The notes: generated from the letters alone by a model not told the origin. DNA of 64,000 nt from Chryseobacterium sp. (GCA_018260475.1 JAGLBA010000001.1:62001-126000), one strand, 5' to 3'; positions 52,356-62,480 are shown, numbered from the stretch's first letter. Translations and numbers: made by a program.

Positions 52356-54335
52356 TTATATATTCGCCCCCGTTTCCGAGCTTATCACTACGTCTGGATC
52401 TACATTTCCCTGGGTGCTGAGTGGCCTTTCGGATAACTCCGGATCCCATGCTCTTTTCCCAAAAATCTCTTCCAGATCCTCGCGGAAAATCACTTCCTTC
52501 TCAAGAAGTTTTTCGGCAAGCGTATTCAATTTATCACGGTTTTCCGTTAAGATTTGTAATGCCCGTTGGTATTGGCCTTCCACAAGTTTGGATATTTCAC
52601 CATCAATCACTTTAGCCGTTTCCTCGGAGTAAGGTTTCCCAAAACTGTATTCCCCTTGGCCCGAACTATCGTAATAGGAAATATTTCCAACCTTGTCATT
52701 TAGTCCGTAAATGGTTACCATCGCTTGTGCCTGCTTTGTTACACGCTCCAAATCGGAAAGCGCACCTGTGGAAATATTTCCGAAAGTCACCTGCTCCGCC
52801 GCACGGCCGCCCAAGGTGGCGCAGATCTCGTCCAACATCTGTTCCGTGGTCGTAAGTTGTCTTTCCTCCGGAAGATACCATGCGGCACCTAAAGACCGTC
52901 CTCTAGGCACAATCGTCACTTTTAAAAGTGGAGAAGCATGTTCTACCAACCAAGAAATGGTGGCGTGTCCTGCTTCGTGGAAGGCTACGCGGCGTTTTTC
53001 TGATGGTTTGATGGCTTTATTCTTTTTCTCCAGACCACCGATGATTCTATCCACAGCGTCCAAGAAATCTTGATTGTTTACAGATTCGTGTGCGTTTCTT
53101 GCAGCAATTAGAGCAGCTTCATTACATACATTGGCAATATCGGCACCGCTAAACCCTGGCGTTTGTTTTGCCAAAAACTCTCTGTCCACAGATGGGTCCA
53201 ATTTTATTTTCGCCAAATGAACATCGAAAATTTCTTTTCTTTCGTGAAGTTCGGGGAGATCTACATAAATAGACCGGTCGAAACGCCCGGCGCGCAATAG
53301 GGCTTTATCCAAAATATCCGCACGGTTGGTCGCCGCCATAATAATTACATTGATGTCGGTTCCGAAACCATCCATCTCTGTAAGCAACTGATTCAGTGTG
53401 TTTTCACGCTCGTCATTACCACCGGTAAAATTTTTACCACCTCTGGCACGGCCGATGGCATCAATCTCATCAATAAAGATAATGGCCGGCGATTTCGCTT
53501 TCGCTTGGGCAAAAAGATCCCGCACCCGCGATGCTCCTACTCCTACGAACATTTCTACGAAATCTGATCCAGAAAGGGAGAAGAAAGGCACTTTTGCTTC
53601 ACCAGCAACCGCTTTCGCAAGCAATGTTTTACCCGTTCCCGGAGGGCCTACCAGTAGAACCCCTTTCGGAATTTTACCACCGAGTTTAGTATATTTGTCA
53701 GAGTGTTTAAGAAAATCTACGACTTCCTGCACCTCTTCTTTGGCCCCTTCCAAACCGGCTACATCCTTGAAGGTTACTTGCACTTTATCTTTTTCATCAA
53801 AAAGTTTTGCGCGGGATTTTCCTATTGAGAAAATTTGACCGCCGGGTCCGCCTGCACCCGCCATTTTTCTAAAAAAGATATAATAAAGCGCAAACATAAT
53901 CCCGAACCACATCAAAGCCTGCAATAGCGCACTTTGGAGTTCCGATCCCTTTTCATCGAGAGTCATCTGGGTTTTTATGGACGGATTTTCTTTTTTAAAT
54001 GCATCAAATTTCTCTTGGAAATATTGCAAATCCCCGAATTTAAACTGGTAATCTGCACGCGGCATCCCATCCGACATCATACCGGGAAGTGCGTCCTGCT
54101 GCTTACTTTTGTTTACGGATGCAGCGGCGGCTTCTTTGGTCAGAAACACATCTGCTTCCTCGGAATCCGTGTAAACTATGACTTCCTTAACCTTACCTTC
54201 TTTGGCGAGATTAAAAAAACCTTCTTCATTGATGGTTGCCCCTGCAGAATTGCCCATAAGTCCTTTTCCGAACACGAAAAAAAGCAAGGCAATCATAGCA
54301 ATCGGGAAAAACCAATTGAATCCTTTATTGTTCAT
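52356..54335 (-). CDS. ftsH: ATP-dependent zinc metalloprotease FtsH
   Basis: 659 residues. Two spans (about 5-22 and 133-152) enclose a periplasmic domain. AAA+ motor: Walker A GPPGTGKT (near 230), 'IIFIDEID' (Walker B), '[19 protein letters not shown]' (SRH). Peptidase: HEAGH (near 455), the zinc-binding HExxH, with the third ligand in the following domain. It degrades damaged membrane proteins and short-lived regulators. It follows rsfS by 22 bases. Confidence 0.97.
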   Translation of the reverse strand: MNNKGFNWFFPIAMIALLFFVFGKGLMGNSAGATINEEGFFNLAKEGKVKEVIVYTDSEEADVFLTKEAAAASVNKSKQQDALPGMMSDGMPRADYQFKFGDLQYFQEKFDAFKKENPSIKTQMTLDEKGSELQSALLQALMWFGIMFALYYIFFRKMAGAGGPGGQIFSIGKSRAKLFDEKDKVQVTFKDVAGLEGAKEEVQEVVDFLKHSDKYTKLGGKIPKGVLLVGPPGTGKTLLAKAVAGEAKVPFFSLSGSDFVEMFVGVGASRVRDLFAQAKAKSPAIIFIDEIDAIGRARGGKNFTGGNDERENTLNQLLTEMDGFGTDINVIIMAATNRADILDKALLRAGRFDRSIYVDLPELHERKEIFDVHLAKIKLDPSVDREFLAKQTPGFSGADIANVCNEAALIAARNAHESVNNQDFLDAVDRIIGGLEKKNKAIKPSEKRRVAFHEAGHATISWLVEHASPLLKVTIVPRGRSLGAAWYLPEERQLTTTEQMLDEICATLGGRAAEQVTFGNISTGALSDLERVTKQAQAMVTIYGLNDKVGNISYYDSSGQGEYSFGKPYSEETAKVIDGEISKLVEGQYQRALQILTENRDKLNTLAEKLLEKEVIFREDLEEIFGKRAWDPELSERPLSTQGNVDPDVVISSETGANI

Positions 54336-54357
54336 TCTTTAAATTAAAATTTTAAAA

Positions 54358-54720
54358 TTATTCTGTAACTTCGGTGATTTTGGCATCACCCCAAAGCTCT
54401 TCAATATCGTAATATTCACGAATCTGCTGTTGGAAAATATGCACCACAACGGATACATAATCCACCAAAACCCACATGGCGTTTTCAGTTCCTTCCACAT
54501 GCCAAGGACGCTCTTTCAAGTCGTTTCTCACTTTCTTTTCGATGTTTCCGGCAATGGCCGAAACCTGTGTATTGGAGTTTCCGCTGCAGATGATAAAGGT
54601 CTCTGCGACAGCGTTCTCGATACCCGTAAGGTCAAATATTTTCACGCTCTCCCCTTTGGTATCTTGTATGGCTTCGACGATCTTGTCGATTAATTCCTGT
54701 TTTTGTGTACTTTTACTCAT
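54358..54720 (-). CDS. rsfS: Ribosomal silencing factor RsfS
   Basis: 120 residues of the Iojap/RsfS fold: 'DLTGIENAVAETFIICSGNS', 'HVEGTENAMWVLVDYVSVVV' and 'HIFQQQIREYYDIEELWGDA'. It binds L14 and blocks subunit joining in starvation. It is the first gene of the operon with ftsH, LUD, cdsA and psd. A TAAATTTG box lies 18 bases upstream. Confidence 0.96.
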   Translation of the reverse strand: MSKSTQKQELIDKIVEAIQDTKGESVKIFDLTGIENAVAETFIICSGNSNTQVSAIAGNIEKKVRNDLKERPWHVEGTENAMWVLVDYVSVVVHIFQQQIREYYDIEELWGDAKITEVTE

Positions 54721-54738
54721 TCAAAAATGTATAGTTTG

Positions 54739-54746
54739 CAAATTTA
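54739..54746 (-). promoter_or_regulatory. Candidate -7 box of the rsfS operon
   Basis: TAAATTTG on the minus strand, 18 bases before the rsfS ATG at 54720. No clear -33 box. Confidence 0.4.
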
Positions 54747-54804
54747 TTGTTTTTTCTTCATTTTAACCTGATATTTAGGCATCTATCTCATAAACTTTTC
54801 ATAA

Positions 54805-55518
54805 ATGTTTCCGCTGCACTACCTACCTGAAACTTCATCTACGAACGACGCGATCCTCAATATTCTCCCAGACCATCCCTCGGGAGTGGCTGTTTTCACC
54901 TTTGATCAAACCGCTGGGAAGGGGCAATATGGGAATAGATGGATCATTGCCAAAGGTCAAAATCTTGCCTACAGCATCGCGGTTAAATGTGACGATGTTG
55001 ATCTCCTTGGGACTTTATTCAATTATCGTACCGCCATACTGGTGCGGGATTTCCTTGCCAATATGGCTGATACCAGGGTAGAGATCAAATGGCCGAACGA
55101 CCTCATCATTGACAATAAAAAAATAGGTGGTATCCTGATTGAGAAAATTAAATCCGATTTTCAAGATTATTACATCATCGGTATAGGAATCAATGTTTTG
55201 CAAAAAGATTTTGGCGACATCAGACAAGCCGGCTCACTTCTTACACAAACGCATAAGTCTTTCGTTTTGAATGATTTTGCACAAAGTTTTCATCAATATT
55301 TCTCAGAAAACATTCTCTTTGCTACGGTAGAAGAGACGGTATTATCCCAATTCAACCAAAATCTTTACCGGAAAGATATAGTCTCGGTTTTTGAACTGAA
55401 CGGCGTGCGCCAAAATGGCATCATAAAAAATGCGGATGAAGATGGTTTTGTTTGGATTAATTTAGAAAAAGATGGAATGCAAAAGTTTTTTCACAAAGAA
55501 ATACAACTCCTCTACTGA
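54805..55518 (+). CDS. birA: Biotin--protein ligase (class I, no repressor domain)
   Basis: 237 residues. Catalytic core 'ETSSTNDAI' (9-17), 'FDQTAGKGQYGNRW' (about 33-46) with the biotin loop, and 'IKWPNDLIIDNKKIGGILIE' (93-112). There is no N-terminal DNA-binding domain, so it is a plain ligase, joining biotin to acetyl-CoA carboxylase and related enzymes. The C-terminal domain (about 190-237) is short and complete. It converges with the lptF/G-like gene (7-base overlap). Confidence 0.94.
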   Translation: MFPLHYLPETSSTNDAILNILPDHPSGVAVFTFDQTAGKGQYGNRWIIAKGQNLAYSIAVKCDDVDLLGTLFNYRTAILVRDFLANMADTRVEIKWPNDLIIDNKKIGGILIEKIKSDFQDYYIIGIGINVLQKDFGDIRQAGSLLTQTHKSFVLNDFAQSFHQYFSENILFATVEETVLSQFNQNLYRKDIVSVFELNGVRQNGIIKNADEDGFVWINLEKDGMQKFFHKEIQLLY

Positions 55519-56606
55519 TTGGCTCTTTTGAAATAAAGGTATAACGCCACGGGAGCAAAAACCAAGTTAGGCAGCCACATGGCGAGCATCGGCGATAGGG
55601 TTTTGTTGTTTGAAATCACCTTCATAGTCTCAAACGAGAATACAAAAATCATCGCTAGACCAATCCCTACGGCAAGATTCACGCCTAATCCGCCACGCTT
55701 CTTTTGTGAAGACAACGACAGTGCCAACATGGCAAGAATCACTACGGCTATTGGCATGGAAGTCCGCTGATGCAACTCATTTAAATACGCATTCATATTG
55801 CTATTCCCCTTGATTTTTTCTTGATTGATGAATTTTATGAGCTCCGGCGTGGTCTTTGTTTGTGCAGACAGTTCGGTAGGGAAAAGTTCTTCCGGCGTGT
55901 GGCCAAAACTTATTTCTCGGCTATCGCCATTGCCCAGTTTTTCAGACTCTTTAGGCGCAGCCCATCTTTCGAGGTAGTTGCTCAGTAGGAATTTCTGCTT
56001 GGCATTATCCCAATGAATTTCGTTGGCCATGATTTGGTGCACGAGTTTCCGCTGATCATCAAACTCTTGAAGCAAAAATCCCGACCCTCGGTTTTCTTTC
56101 CGGTTGTAATTATGGATGAAGACATACTGTTTTGCGGAAAGTTTGATGGCGATTTCGGTGTTCCCTTGTATTTTTTCCTTTTTCTGATCATTCATCAAAT
56201 AAGGCTCCAATTTATTTTTTTGAACATTGGCCCAAGGCAGCAAAAAATGATTGATGCCAAGAGAAAAAAGCGCAATAACAAGAGAGGTAATCATATACGG
56301 CCTTACAAAACGGTGAAAACTGGCACCACTACTAATAATGGCGACAATCTCGGTATTATTGGCAAGCCTTGAAGTGAAGTAAATCACCGATATAAAAACA
56401 AGAATCGCCATAAAAGTCATGATGAGATAGACCATCCAAAACGGATAGTAATAGATCATAAAATAACCAATCGTAAAGCCGTTTTCCTCAATTTTCGGGG
56501 ATTTGGAAAGTACATCTATCATGATGACGATCAGGGACAGCAAGACCAGCATGAACGCGAATGTGCCCAAATATTTCTTGATGATATAGCGGTCTATAAT
56601 CCCCAT
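55512..56606 (-). CDS. LptF/LptG-family LPS export permease
   Basis: 364 residues. Three N-terminal spans, a periplasmic beta-jelly-roll (about 130-265) and three C-terminal spans give the YjgP/YjgQ layout. The conserved first-helix segment 'IDRYIIKKYLGTFAFMLVLL' and 'RTSMPIAVVILAMLALSLSS' (near 290) are seen. With LptB it extracts LPS from the inner membrane. F or G cannot be separated by eye. It follows tgt by four bases, as is common in Bacteroidota. Confidence 0.9.
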   Translation of the reverse strand: MGIIDRYIIKKYLGTFAFMLVLLSLIVIMIDVLSKSPKIEENGFTIGYFMIYYYPFWMVYLIMTFMAILVFISVIYFTSRLANNTEIVAIISSGASFHRFVRPYMITSLVIALFSLGINHFLLPWANVQKNKLEPYLMNDQKKEKIQGNTEIAIKLSAKQYVFIHNYNRKENRGSGFLLQEFDDQRKLVHQIMANEIHWDNAKQKFLLSNYLERWAAPKESEKLGNGDSREISFGHTPEELFPTELSAQTKTTPELIKFINQEKIKGNSNMNAYLNELHQRTSMPIAVVILAMLALSLSSQKKRGGLGVNLAVGIGLAMIFVFSFETMKVISNNKTLSPMLAMWLPNLVFAPVALYLYFKRANQ

Positions 56607-56610
56607 TTTG

Positions 56611-57744
56611 CTAAAGTCTTTGGCGCAATTGCGGCATTACGGAATCCTTCCATTGGTAGAAATCGCCCGCCAGAATGTGCTGACGCGCTACTGTAACCAA
56701 ATCCAGATAGAAAGCCAAATTATGAATCGATGCGATTTGTTTTGAAAGATACTCCTTCGACACAAAAAGGTGCCGTACATACGCCTTCGTGTATTCCCGA
56801 TCTACGAAAGCAGTCCCCAACTCATCCAATGGCGAAAAATCGTTTTTCCATTTTTCGTTTTTCAGGTTCATCACACCGTTCCAAGTGAAGAGCATCGCAT
56901 TTCGGGCGTTTCTTGTAGGCATCACACAATCCATCATATCAATTCCTAAACCAATGGCTTCCAATATGTTCCACGGAGTCCCTACGCCCATGAGGTAGCG
57001 TGGTTTATCTTTTGGCAAAACATCGGTCACCTCATCGGTAATGCGGTACATTTCCTCTTCGGGTTCGCCCACGGATAGCCCACCTATGGCATTTCCTTCG
57101 CAGCCTGCTTCCGAGATGACTTCCGCAGATATTTTTCTTAAATCCGAATAAGTAGAACCCTGGACAATCGGGAATAGTCGCTGTTTATGCCCGTACATTT
57201 CTGGATTTTCCTTGCACCAATCGATGCAGCGTTTCAGCCAGCGGTGCGTCATTTCCATCGATAGTTTTGCCTGATGGTATTCGCTTGGGTAGGCGGTACA
57301 TTCATCAAAAGCCATGAAAATATCGGCGCCAATCTCCCGCTGAATCTCCATAGATTTTTCCGGGGAGATGAAGTGCGTACTGCCATCGATATGGGATTTG
57401 AATTTCACACCTTCCTCCGCCATCTTTCTTGTTTTAGACAAAGAAAAAACCTGAAAACCGCCAGAATCTGTGAGAAGCGGGAGATCCCAATTCATAAATT
57501 TGTGCAGCCCGCCTGCATTTGTCATCACATCCATCGTGGGACGAAGGTAAAGATGATAAGTGTTTCCAAGTATAATTTGTGCTTTGATATCCTCTTTCAA
57601 CTCCCTCTGGTGCACGGTTTTTACTGATGCCACGGTGCCTACGGGCATGAAAATCGGCGTCTGTACCTGCCCATGATCCGTATTCATGACTCCAGCGCGC
57701 GCCTTGCCTTCGGTAATTTTTTCTATTTCAAAAAATTTCTGCAT
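56611..57744 (-). CDS. tgt: tRNA-guanine transglycosylase lacking the zinc cysteines
   Basis: 377 residues. It exchanges the wobble guanine of certain tRNAs for the queuosine precursor. Active site: 'LLTDSGGFQVFSL' (Asp93), 'PIVQGS' near 192 and 'DCVMPTRNARN' with the nucleophile Asp272. Relatives carry a zinc site CxCxxC...H after the 'SPLD' segment. Here it reads 'SPLDELGTAFVDREYTKAYV' (304-323), with no Cys at all, though the later 'SIHNLAFY' is kept. The fold is otherwise complete, so it is probably active without zinc. The gene lies between DUF4296 (2 bases) and lptF/G. Confidence 0.95.
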   Translation of the reverse strand: MQKFFEIEKITEGKARAGVMNTDHGQVQTPIFMPVGTVASVKTVHQRELKEDIKAQIILGNTYHLYLRPTMDVMTNAGGLHKFMNWDLPLLTDSGGFQVFSLSKTRKMAEEGVKFKSHIDGSTHFISPEKSMEIQREIGADIFMAFDECTAYPSEYHQAKLSMEMTHRWLKRCIDWCKENPEMYGHKQRLFPIVQGSTYSDLRKISAEVISEAGCEGNAIGGLSVGEPEEEMYRITDEVTDVLPKDKPRYLMGVGTPWNILEAIGLGIDMMDCVMPTRNARNAMLFTWNGVMNLKNEKWKNDFSPLDELGTAFVDREYTKAYVRHLFVSKEYLSKQIASIHNLAFYLDLVTVARQHILAGDFYQWKDSVMPQLRQRL

Positions 57745-57746
57745 TC

Positions 57747-58115
57747 TTATTTTGCCACTTTTGGAGTGGCCTTAGTTTCTTTTAATTTCTTTTGGATGTA
57801 TTTGGATGCCACAGGATCCTTATCCTTAATAATTTTCTGTGCATTATCATAAATTTTGGCAATTTTGCCTGGCGCGGCCAGATAATACTGATAACTCGCG
57901 GTGTATTGCCGGGAAGTGACGCCGTATTTTTTTAAAATAAAAATAGTCTGCGTCTCCATGTTTCCATTTTGGTTGAAAGAACTCATCTGATCGCTGATAG
58001 TGAAATCCGCTATGAGTGCTGCCATTTCATCTTCTGGAATAAGGTTTTTCGGTTCCGAAACTGGGCTGGAACATGATATTGTAAAAAGCATTAACCCTAA
58101 TAAAAACGCTCTCAT
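57747..58115 (-). CDS. DUF4296 lipoprotein
   Basis: 122 residues from the ATG at 58115, overlapping the end of the glycosyltransferase gene by four bases. The N terminus 'MRAFLLGLMLFTISCSS' is a lipoprotein signal with Cys15. The DUF4296 body follows ('LIPEDEMAALIADFTISD', 'ILKKYGVTSRQYTASYQYYL'). This Bacteroidota family has no known function. It has a Lys-rich C terminus. Confidence 0.85.
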   Translation of the reverse strand: MRAFLLGLMLFTISCSSPVSEPKNLIPEDEMAALIADFTISDQMSSFNQNGNMETQTIFILKKYGVTSRQYTASYQYYLAAPGKIAKIYDNAQKIIKDKDPVASKYIQKKLKETKATPKVAK

Positions 58116-58828
58116 AACTTGCCGACAAGGGATTTCCATCTCATATTCAGTATTCCGAAAACCGCTTCGCCAATGATGTTCCCGCTCATTTTGCTCTCGC
58201 CGAGTAGCCTGTTGGTAAATATAATAGGCACTTCCACAATTTTCAAATTTTTGCGGAAGGCGCGGTATTTCATTTCGACTTGGAAGCCGTAACCTTTTAA
58301 TTTAACATCATCAATCTCAATGGCGAGCAGCGTTGCTTTTTTAAAACAAACAAACCCCGCAGTGGTATCATGCACAGGAATCCCAAGCACGAAGCGCACA
58401 TATTTGGAAGCGAAATAGGAAAGCAGCACCCTGCCCATAGGCCAGTTTACCACATTCACGCCTTGCGAGTAGCGGGATCCCACTGCCATATCGGCCGTTT
58501 TGCAGGCTTCGTACAGGCGGATAAGGTCTGCGGGATTGTGGGAAAAGTCCGCATCCATCTCGAAAATATAATCGTAACCATACTCGATCGCCCAACGAAA
58601 ACCATGGATATAGGCCTTTCCAAGACCGTCTTTCACCTTGCGAACGGTAAGGTATAGTTCTTCTGGATAGCGGCTTTGAATGCTACGAACGATTTCAGCG
58701 GTGCCATCCGGAGAGGAATCATCCACCACCAAAATATGGAAACCCTGACCCAACGCCATCACCGCGAGAATGATGGCCTCGATATTTTCCTTTTCGTTGA
58801 AGGTGGGTATGATGACTAATTTTTTCAT
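58112..58828 (-). CDS. Family 2 glycosyltransferase, polyprenol-phosphate mannose synthase-like
   Basis: 238 residues with the GT-A fold. 'VIIPTFNEKENIEAIILAVM' is at the start, 'HILVVDDSSPDGTAEIVRSI' follows, and 'IFEMDADFSHNPADL' holds the DxD. It lacks the C-terminal membrane domain of some DPM1-like enzymes. It would move mannose, or a similar sugar, from a nucleotide to a polyprenyl phosphate. It is first in the operon with DUF4296, tgt and lptF/G. A TATCTTTG box lies 24 bases upstream. Confidence 0.9.
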   Translation of the reverse strand: MKKLVIIPTFNEKENIEAIILAVMALGQGFHILVVDDSSPDGTAEIVRSIQSRYPEELYLTVRKVKDGLGKAYIHGFRWAIEYGYDYIFEMDADFSHNPADLIRLYEACKTADMAVGSRYSQGVNVVNWPMGRVLLSYFASKYVRFVLGIPVHDTTAGFVCFKKATLLAIEIDDVKLKGYGFQVEMKYRAFRKNLKIVEVPIIFTNRLLGESKMSGNIIGEAVFGILNMRWKSLVGKL

Positions 58829-58852
58829 GATATTTGGAGTTGCAAAGATAAT

Positions 58853-58860
58853 CTATTTAC
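58853..58860 (-). promoter_or_regulatory. Candidate -7 box of the glycosyltransferase-tgt operon
   Basis: TATCTTTG on the minus strand, 24 bases before the ATG at 58828. No clear -33 box. Confidence 0.4.
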
Positions 58861-58938
58861 ATATTGATTTTAAAAGAGGTTTTGTCTTTAGTAAAACTTT
58901 AGGATTTAATCTTTATTTTTGCAAAAATTTCTATAGAA

Positions 58939-59580
58939 TTGGTAAGAATTCCGGAACAAAATGACTGGGTGGTGTACATTCTTTTCGGCAGCATTAGCGT
59001 GGTGGTGCTCACGCTTCTGTACCTGCATCGGGAAGCCTCGCTGAAGGATTTCCTTCTTCAGGAACGCAGCAATGTGGGGAACAAATTTCCTACCTGGATT
59101 ATTTTTTCTGTGCTGAATGTAGTGCTGATAGCGACACTAGCCGCACAATATATTCCGTCCGTTCCCAGGGCGATTAATAATTTCAGTATTCTTGGATTTT
59201 CATTAAATAAGTTTGGCTTCGCCTGCGGTGCTATGGCTTTATATTATGTTCTACGATCGGTTTTCACTTATCTATTTTTTGCCTCGGTGGGGCAAGATGG
59301 CGCTTGGTACAATATGTTCTTTACTGCTATGCGCTACTACCTTGTGCTATGCATAATATGGATGGTTTTTATCTTCGTTTCTTATTTTTTTCCAATCAAT
59401 CGGGTGTTGCTCATTAATGTCATAACCCTCTTTATACCAGTGGCATTTGTATTTAAAAATGCATTATACTTATTCAGCCGTGTGCCCGTTCTGCCCTCCG
59501 AGTGTTATTATAAATTTTTGTATATTTGCACCCTTCAAATAGCACCCTTGCTGGCTCTTTGTAGATTGTTATTTTTCTAA
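58939..59580 (+). CDS. DUF4271 family membrane protein
   Basis: 213 residues with about six spans. The family signature is seen in 'FGFACGAMALYYVLRSVFTY' and 'YLFSRVPVLPSECYYKFLYI' with 'CTLQIAPLLALCRLLFF' at the end. DUF4271 is found in Bacteroidota next to hemD, as here (9 bases). The start is TTG at 58939, since no in-frame ATG or GTG stands nearby. The function is unknown. A TATTTTTG box lies at 58914-58921. Confidence 0.82.
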   Translation: MVRIPEQNDWVVYILFGSISVVVLTLLYLHREASLKDFLLQERSNVGNKFPTWIIFSVLNVVLIATLAAQYIPSVPRAINNFSILGFSLNKFGFACGAMALYYVLRSVFTYLFFASVGQDGAWYNMFFTAMRYYLVLCIIWMVFIFVSYFFPINRVLLINVITLFIPVAFVFKNALYLFSRVPVLPSECYYKFLYICTLQIAPLLALCRLLFF

Positions 59581-59589
59581 ATCTTTGAA

Positions 59590-60330
59590 ATGAAAATTAA
59601 ATCAATTTTGGTATCACAACCCGCTCCCGGAGAGTTTTCCCCGTACGCCGAGATCGCGAAGAAAGAAAAGGTGAAAATAGATTTCCGCCCGTTCATCCAT
59701 GTGGAAGGCGCAGACGCGAAAGAACTTAGAGCGCAGAAAATAGACCTCGCCCAATTCACCGGCGTGATTTTCACAAGCAAAAACGCGATAGACCACTACT
59801 TCCGCCTTGCGGAGGAAATGCGCTATACCGTGCCGGACAGCATGCGCTATATTTGCCAAAGTGAGGCTGTGGCAAACTATCTCCAAAAACATATTGTATA
59901 TAGAAAAAGAAAAATCAGTTTTGGTGAGAAAAACTTCTCCGATCTGGCTCCGCTTTTCAAAAAATACCCTGACGAAAAATATTTGCTTCCATCTTCCGAT
60001 GTCCTAAATTCGGATGTCCCTGCCACACTTGAAAAATCCGGTGTAGATTGGACACGCGCCATCATGTACCGCACTGTATGCTCGGATCTGAATGATGTCA
60101 CCGTGAAGGAATATGATATGTTGGTTTTCTTCAGTCCACAGGGAATCAAGTCTTTGCAGGAAAATTTTAAGGATTTCAAACAAGACAATGTGAAAATAGG
60201 CGTGTTCGGGAACACTACAAAACAAGCCGCAGAAGATGCCGGTCTACGCGTAGATGTGATGGCGCCGAGCAAAGAAACCCCTTCTATGACGATGGCGATT
60301 GAGAAATTTATTAAGAGTATGAATAAATAA
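59590..60330 (+). CDS. hemD: Uroporphyrinogen-III synthase
   Basis: 246 residues. It closes hydroxymethylbilane into uroporphyrinogen III, the branch point to haem. HemD sequences are weakly conserved. The support is 'GVIFTSKNAIDHYFRLAEE' (near 58), 'FFSPQGIKSLQENF' (near 180) and the C-terminal 'IGVFGNTTKQAAEDAGLRVD', plus linkage to DUF4271. The gene is complete. Confidence 0.9.
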   Translation: MKIKSILVSQPAPGEFSPYAEIAKKEKVKIDFRPFIHVEGADAKELRAQKIDLAQFTGVIFTSKNAIDHYFRLAEEMRYTVPDSMRYICQSEAVANYLQKHIVYRKRKISFGEKNFSDLAPLFKKYPDEKYLLPSSDVLNSDVPATLEKSGVDWTRAIMYRTVCSDLNDVTVKEYDMLVFFSPQGIKSLQENFKDFKQDNVKIGVFGNTTKQAAEDAGLRVDVMAPSKETPSMTMAIEKFIKSMNK

Positions 60331-60434
60331 ATCCCCGTATTTATTTTAAAAATAGAAAGCCGTCTTTTCCGCAGGATCAGATGGTTTTTTGTTAAATTTA
60401 AACTAATCGAAAATCCGAGTTAAACAGAATAAAA

Positions 60435-62480
60435 ATGAACGCTCCGATAGCAAAAAAAATAGATAAAATCCTCGAAAAACATGGCGACCGCCGCAGCGAT
60501 CCTTATTTTTGGCTCAATGAAAGGGAAAACCCGGAAGTCCTAAAATACCTCGAGGAAGAAAATGCCTACGCCGATTTCGTCATGCAAGATACGCTGCCTT
60601 TGCAGGAGGAACTTTACAAAGAAATGAAGGCGCGCTACAAGAAGGACGACGAATCTTTGCCCTATTTCTTCAACGAATATTGGTACATCGTGCGTTATGA
60701 AGACGGCAAGGAATATCCTGTCTTCACGCGGAAGTTTGGAAGTTTAGACGCGCCGGAGGAAATCCTTTTGGATGTGAATATTTTGGCGGAAGGCTTCGAG
60801 TATTTCGAGGTAGGAAGTTTGGCTGTAAGCCCCGGAAACAAACTCGCGGGTTTCTCCGAAGACCGCGTGGGCAGGAGGATTTACACCATTAAATTTAAAA
60901 ATCTGGAAACAGGCGAATTTCTACCAGATGAAATTGAAAACACTACCGGAAAGGCCGTTTGGGCAAACGACATCCAGCATATTTTCTACATCCGCAAGGA
61001 CAAGAGCCTGCGCGCATACAAGGTTTACCGCCATAAACTTGGCACACCCACGGCCGAAGATGTACTAATCTTCCATGAAAAAGATGACACATATGATGTG
61101 AATGTTTTTAAAACGAAATCTTTAGAATACATTTTCATCGCCAGTTCCAGCACGGTTTCGGATGAACACCGCTTTATCCCGGCGGAAAATGTGTTTGCCG
61201 ATTGGCAGATGATACAACCGAGAACGGAGGATTTGGAATATTCTGTAGAGCATTTCGAGGATGATTTTTACATCATCACCAATGCCGACAATGCCACAAA
61301 CTTTAAACTCGTAAAAACGAAAGTCGCCACGCCGGGCGTGGAGCACTGGGAAGATGTGATCCCGCACCGCGAGAATGTGCTTTTGGAAGGGTTTGAAATT
61401 TTCAAAAATTATCTTGTTTTGGAGGAACGCCATGAAGGATTGCTTCAAATAAAAATCATTGACAGCCATAACAATGACGCGCATTTCCTACCGTTTTCGG
61501 ATCCCACTTATACCGCCTACATTGATTTGAATCTGGAATTTGAGACACAAAAACTGCGCTACGGCTACACCTCTCTCACGCAGCCGAGTGCCACATACGA
61601 ATACGATATGTCATCTCGCGAAATTATTTTACTAAAACAGCAGGAAGTTTTAGGCGGTAAGTTTGCGCCGGAAAATTATATTTCGGAAAGAATCTGGGCA
61701 ACGGCTCGCGACGGAAAAAAGGTTCCAATGTCTCTTGTTTACCGTAAAAACACCAAAAAATCTCCCGACACGCCTCTCCTGCTCTACGGTTACGGCAGCT
61801 ACGGCCATACTGTGGACGCGAGTTTTTCCAGTGTAAGGCTATCGATTTTGGATCGTGGTTTCATCTACGCCATTGCCCATATCCGTGGCGGAGAATACCT
61901 CGGCAGAGAGTGGTATGAAGATGGGAAAATGCTCTCTAAAAAGAATACTTTTTATGATTTTATAGATGCCGCTCAGTTTTTGATTAATGAGAAATATACC
62001 TCGGCAAAGCATCTTTACGCGATGGGTGGCTCTGCGGGCGGCTTGCTAATGGGCGCCGTGATGAATATGGCGCCGGAGCTCTTCAACGGTATCGTGGCGC
62101 AGGTGCCGTTTGTGGATGTAGTGACCACGATGCTGGACGAAGACATCCCCCTCACTACCGGCGAATACGACGAATGGGGAAACCCAAATGAAGAGGAATA
62201 TTATCATTACATGAAATCTTACTCGCCGTATGACAACATCGAAGTGAAAAATTATCCTAATATTTTAATAACTACTGGATTGCATGATTCGCAAGTACAA
62301 TATTGGGAACCCGCAAAATGGACGGCGAAACTGCGTGAATTGAAAATCGATAACAATATCCTGATTTTCAAAACCGACATGAGCGCGGGTCACGGTGGCG
62401 CATCCGGACGATTTGAAAGTTTAAAAGAAGACGCGCTGGAATTTGCATTTTTATTAATGATTGATTCTAATGATCAATAA
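60435..62480 (+). CDS. ptrB: Oligopeptidase B (S9 family serine peptidase)
   Basis: 681 residues. An N-terminal beta-propeller (about 75-400) covers a C-terminal alpha/beta hydrolase. The catalytic Ser533 is in GGSAGG (531-536), with Asp in the 'LHDSQVQYWEP' region and His in 'HGGASGRF' near the end. It cuts peptides after Lys or Arg, in the cytoplasm. No signal peptide is present. Complete. Confidence 0.94.
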   Translation: MNAPIAKKIDKILEKHGDRRSDPYFWLNERENPEVLKYLEEENAYADFVMQDTLPLQEELYKEMKARYKKDDESLPYFFNEYWYIVRYEDGKEYPVFTRKFGSLDAPEEILLDVNILAEGFEYFEVGSLAVSPGNKLAGFSEDRVGRRIYTIKFKNLETGEFLPDEIENTTGKAVWANDIQHIFYIRKDKSLRAYKVYRHKLGTPTAEDVLIFHEKDDTYDVNVFKTKSLEYIFIASSSTVSDEHRFIPAENVFADWQMIQPRTEDLEYSVEHFEDDFYIITNADNATNFKLVKTKVATPGVEHWEDVIPHRENVLLEGFEIFKNYLVLEERHEGLLQIKIIDSHNNDAHFLPFSDPTYTAYIDLNLEFETQKLRYGYTSLTQPSATYEYDMSSREIILLKQQEVLGGKFAPENYISERIWATARDGKKVPMSLVYRKNTKKSPDTPLLLYGYGSYGHTVDASFSSVRLSILDRGFIYAIAHIRGGEYLGREWYEDGKMLSKKNTFYDFIDAAQFLINEKYTSAKHLYAMGGSAGGLLMGAVMNMAPELFNGIVAQVPFVDVVTTMLDEDIPLTTGEYDEWGNPNEEEYYHYMKSYSPYDNIEVKNYPNILITTGLHDSQVQYWEPAKWTAKLRELKIDNNILIFKTDMSAGHGGASGRFESLKEDALEFAFLLMIDSNDQ

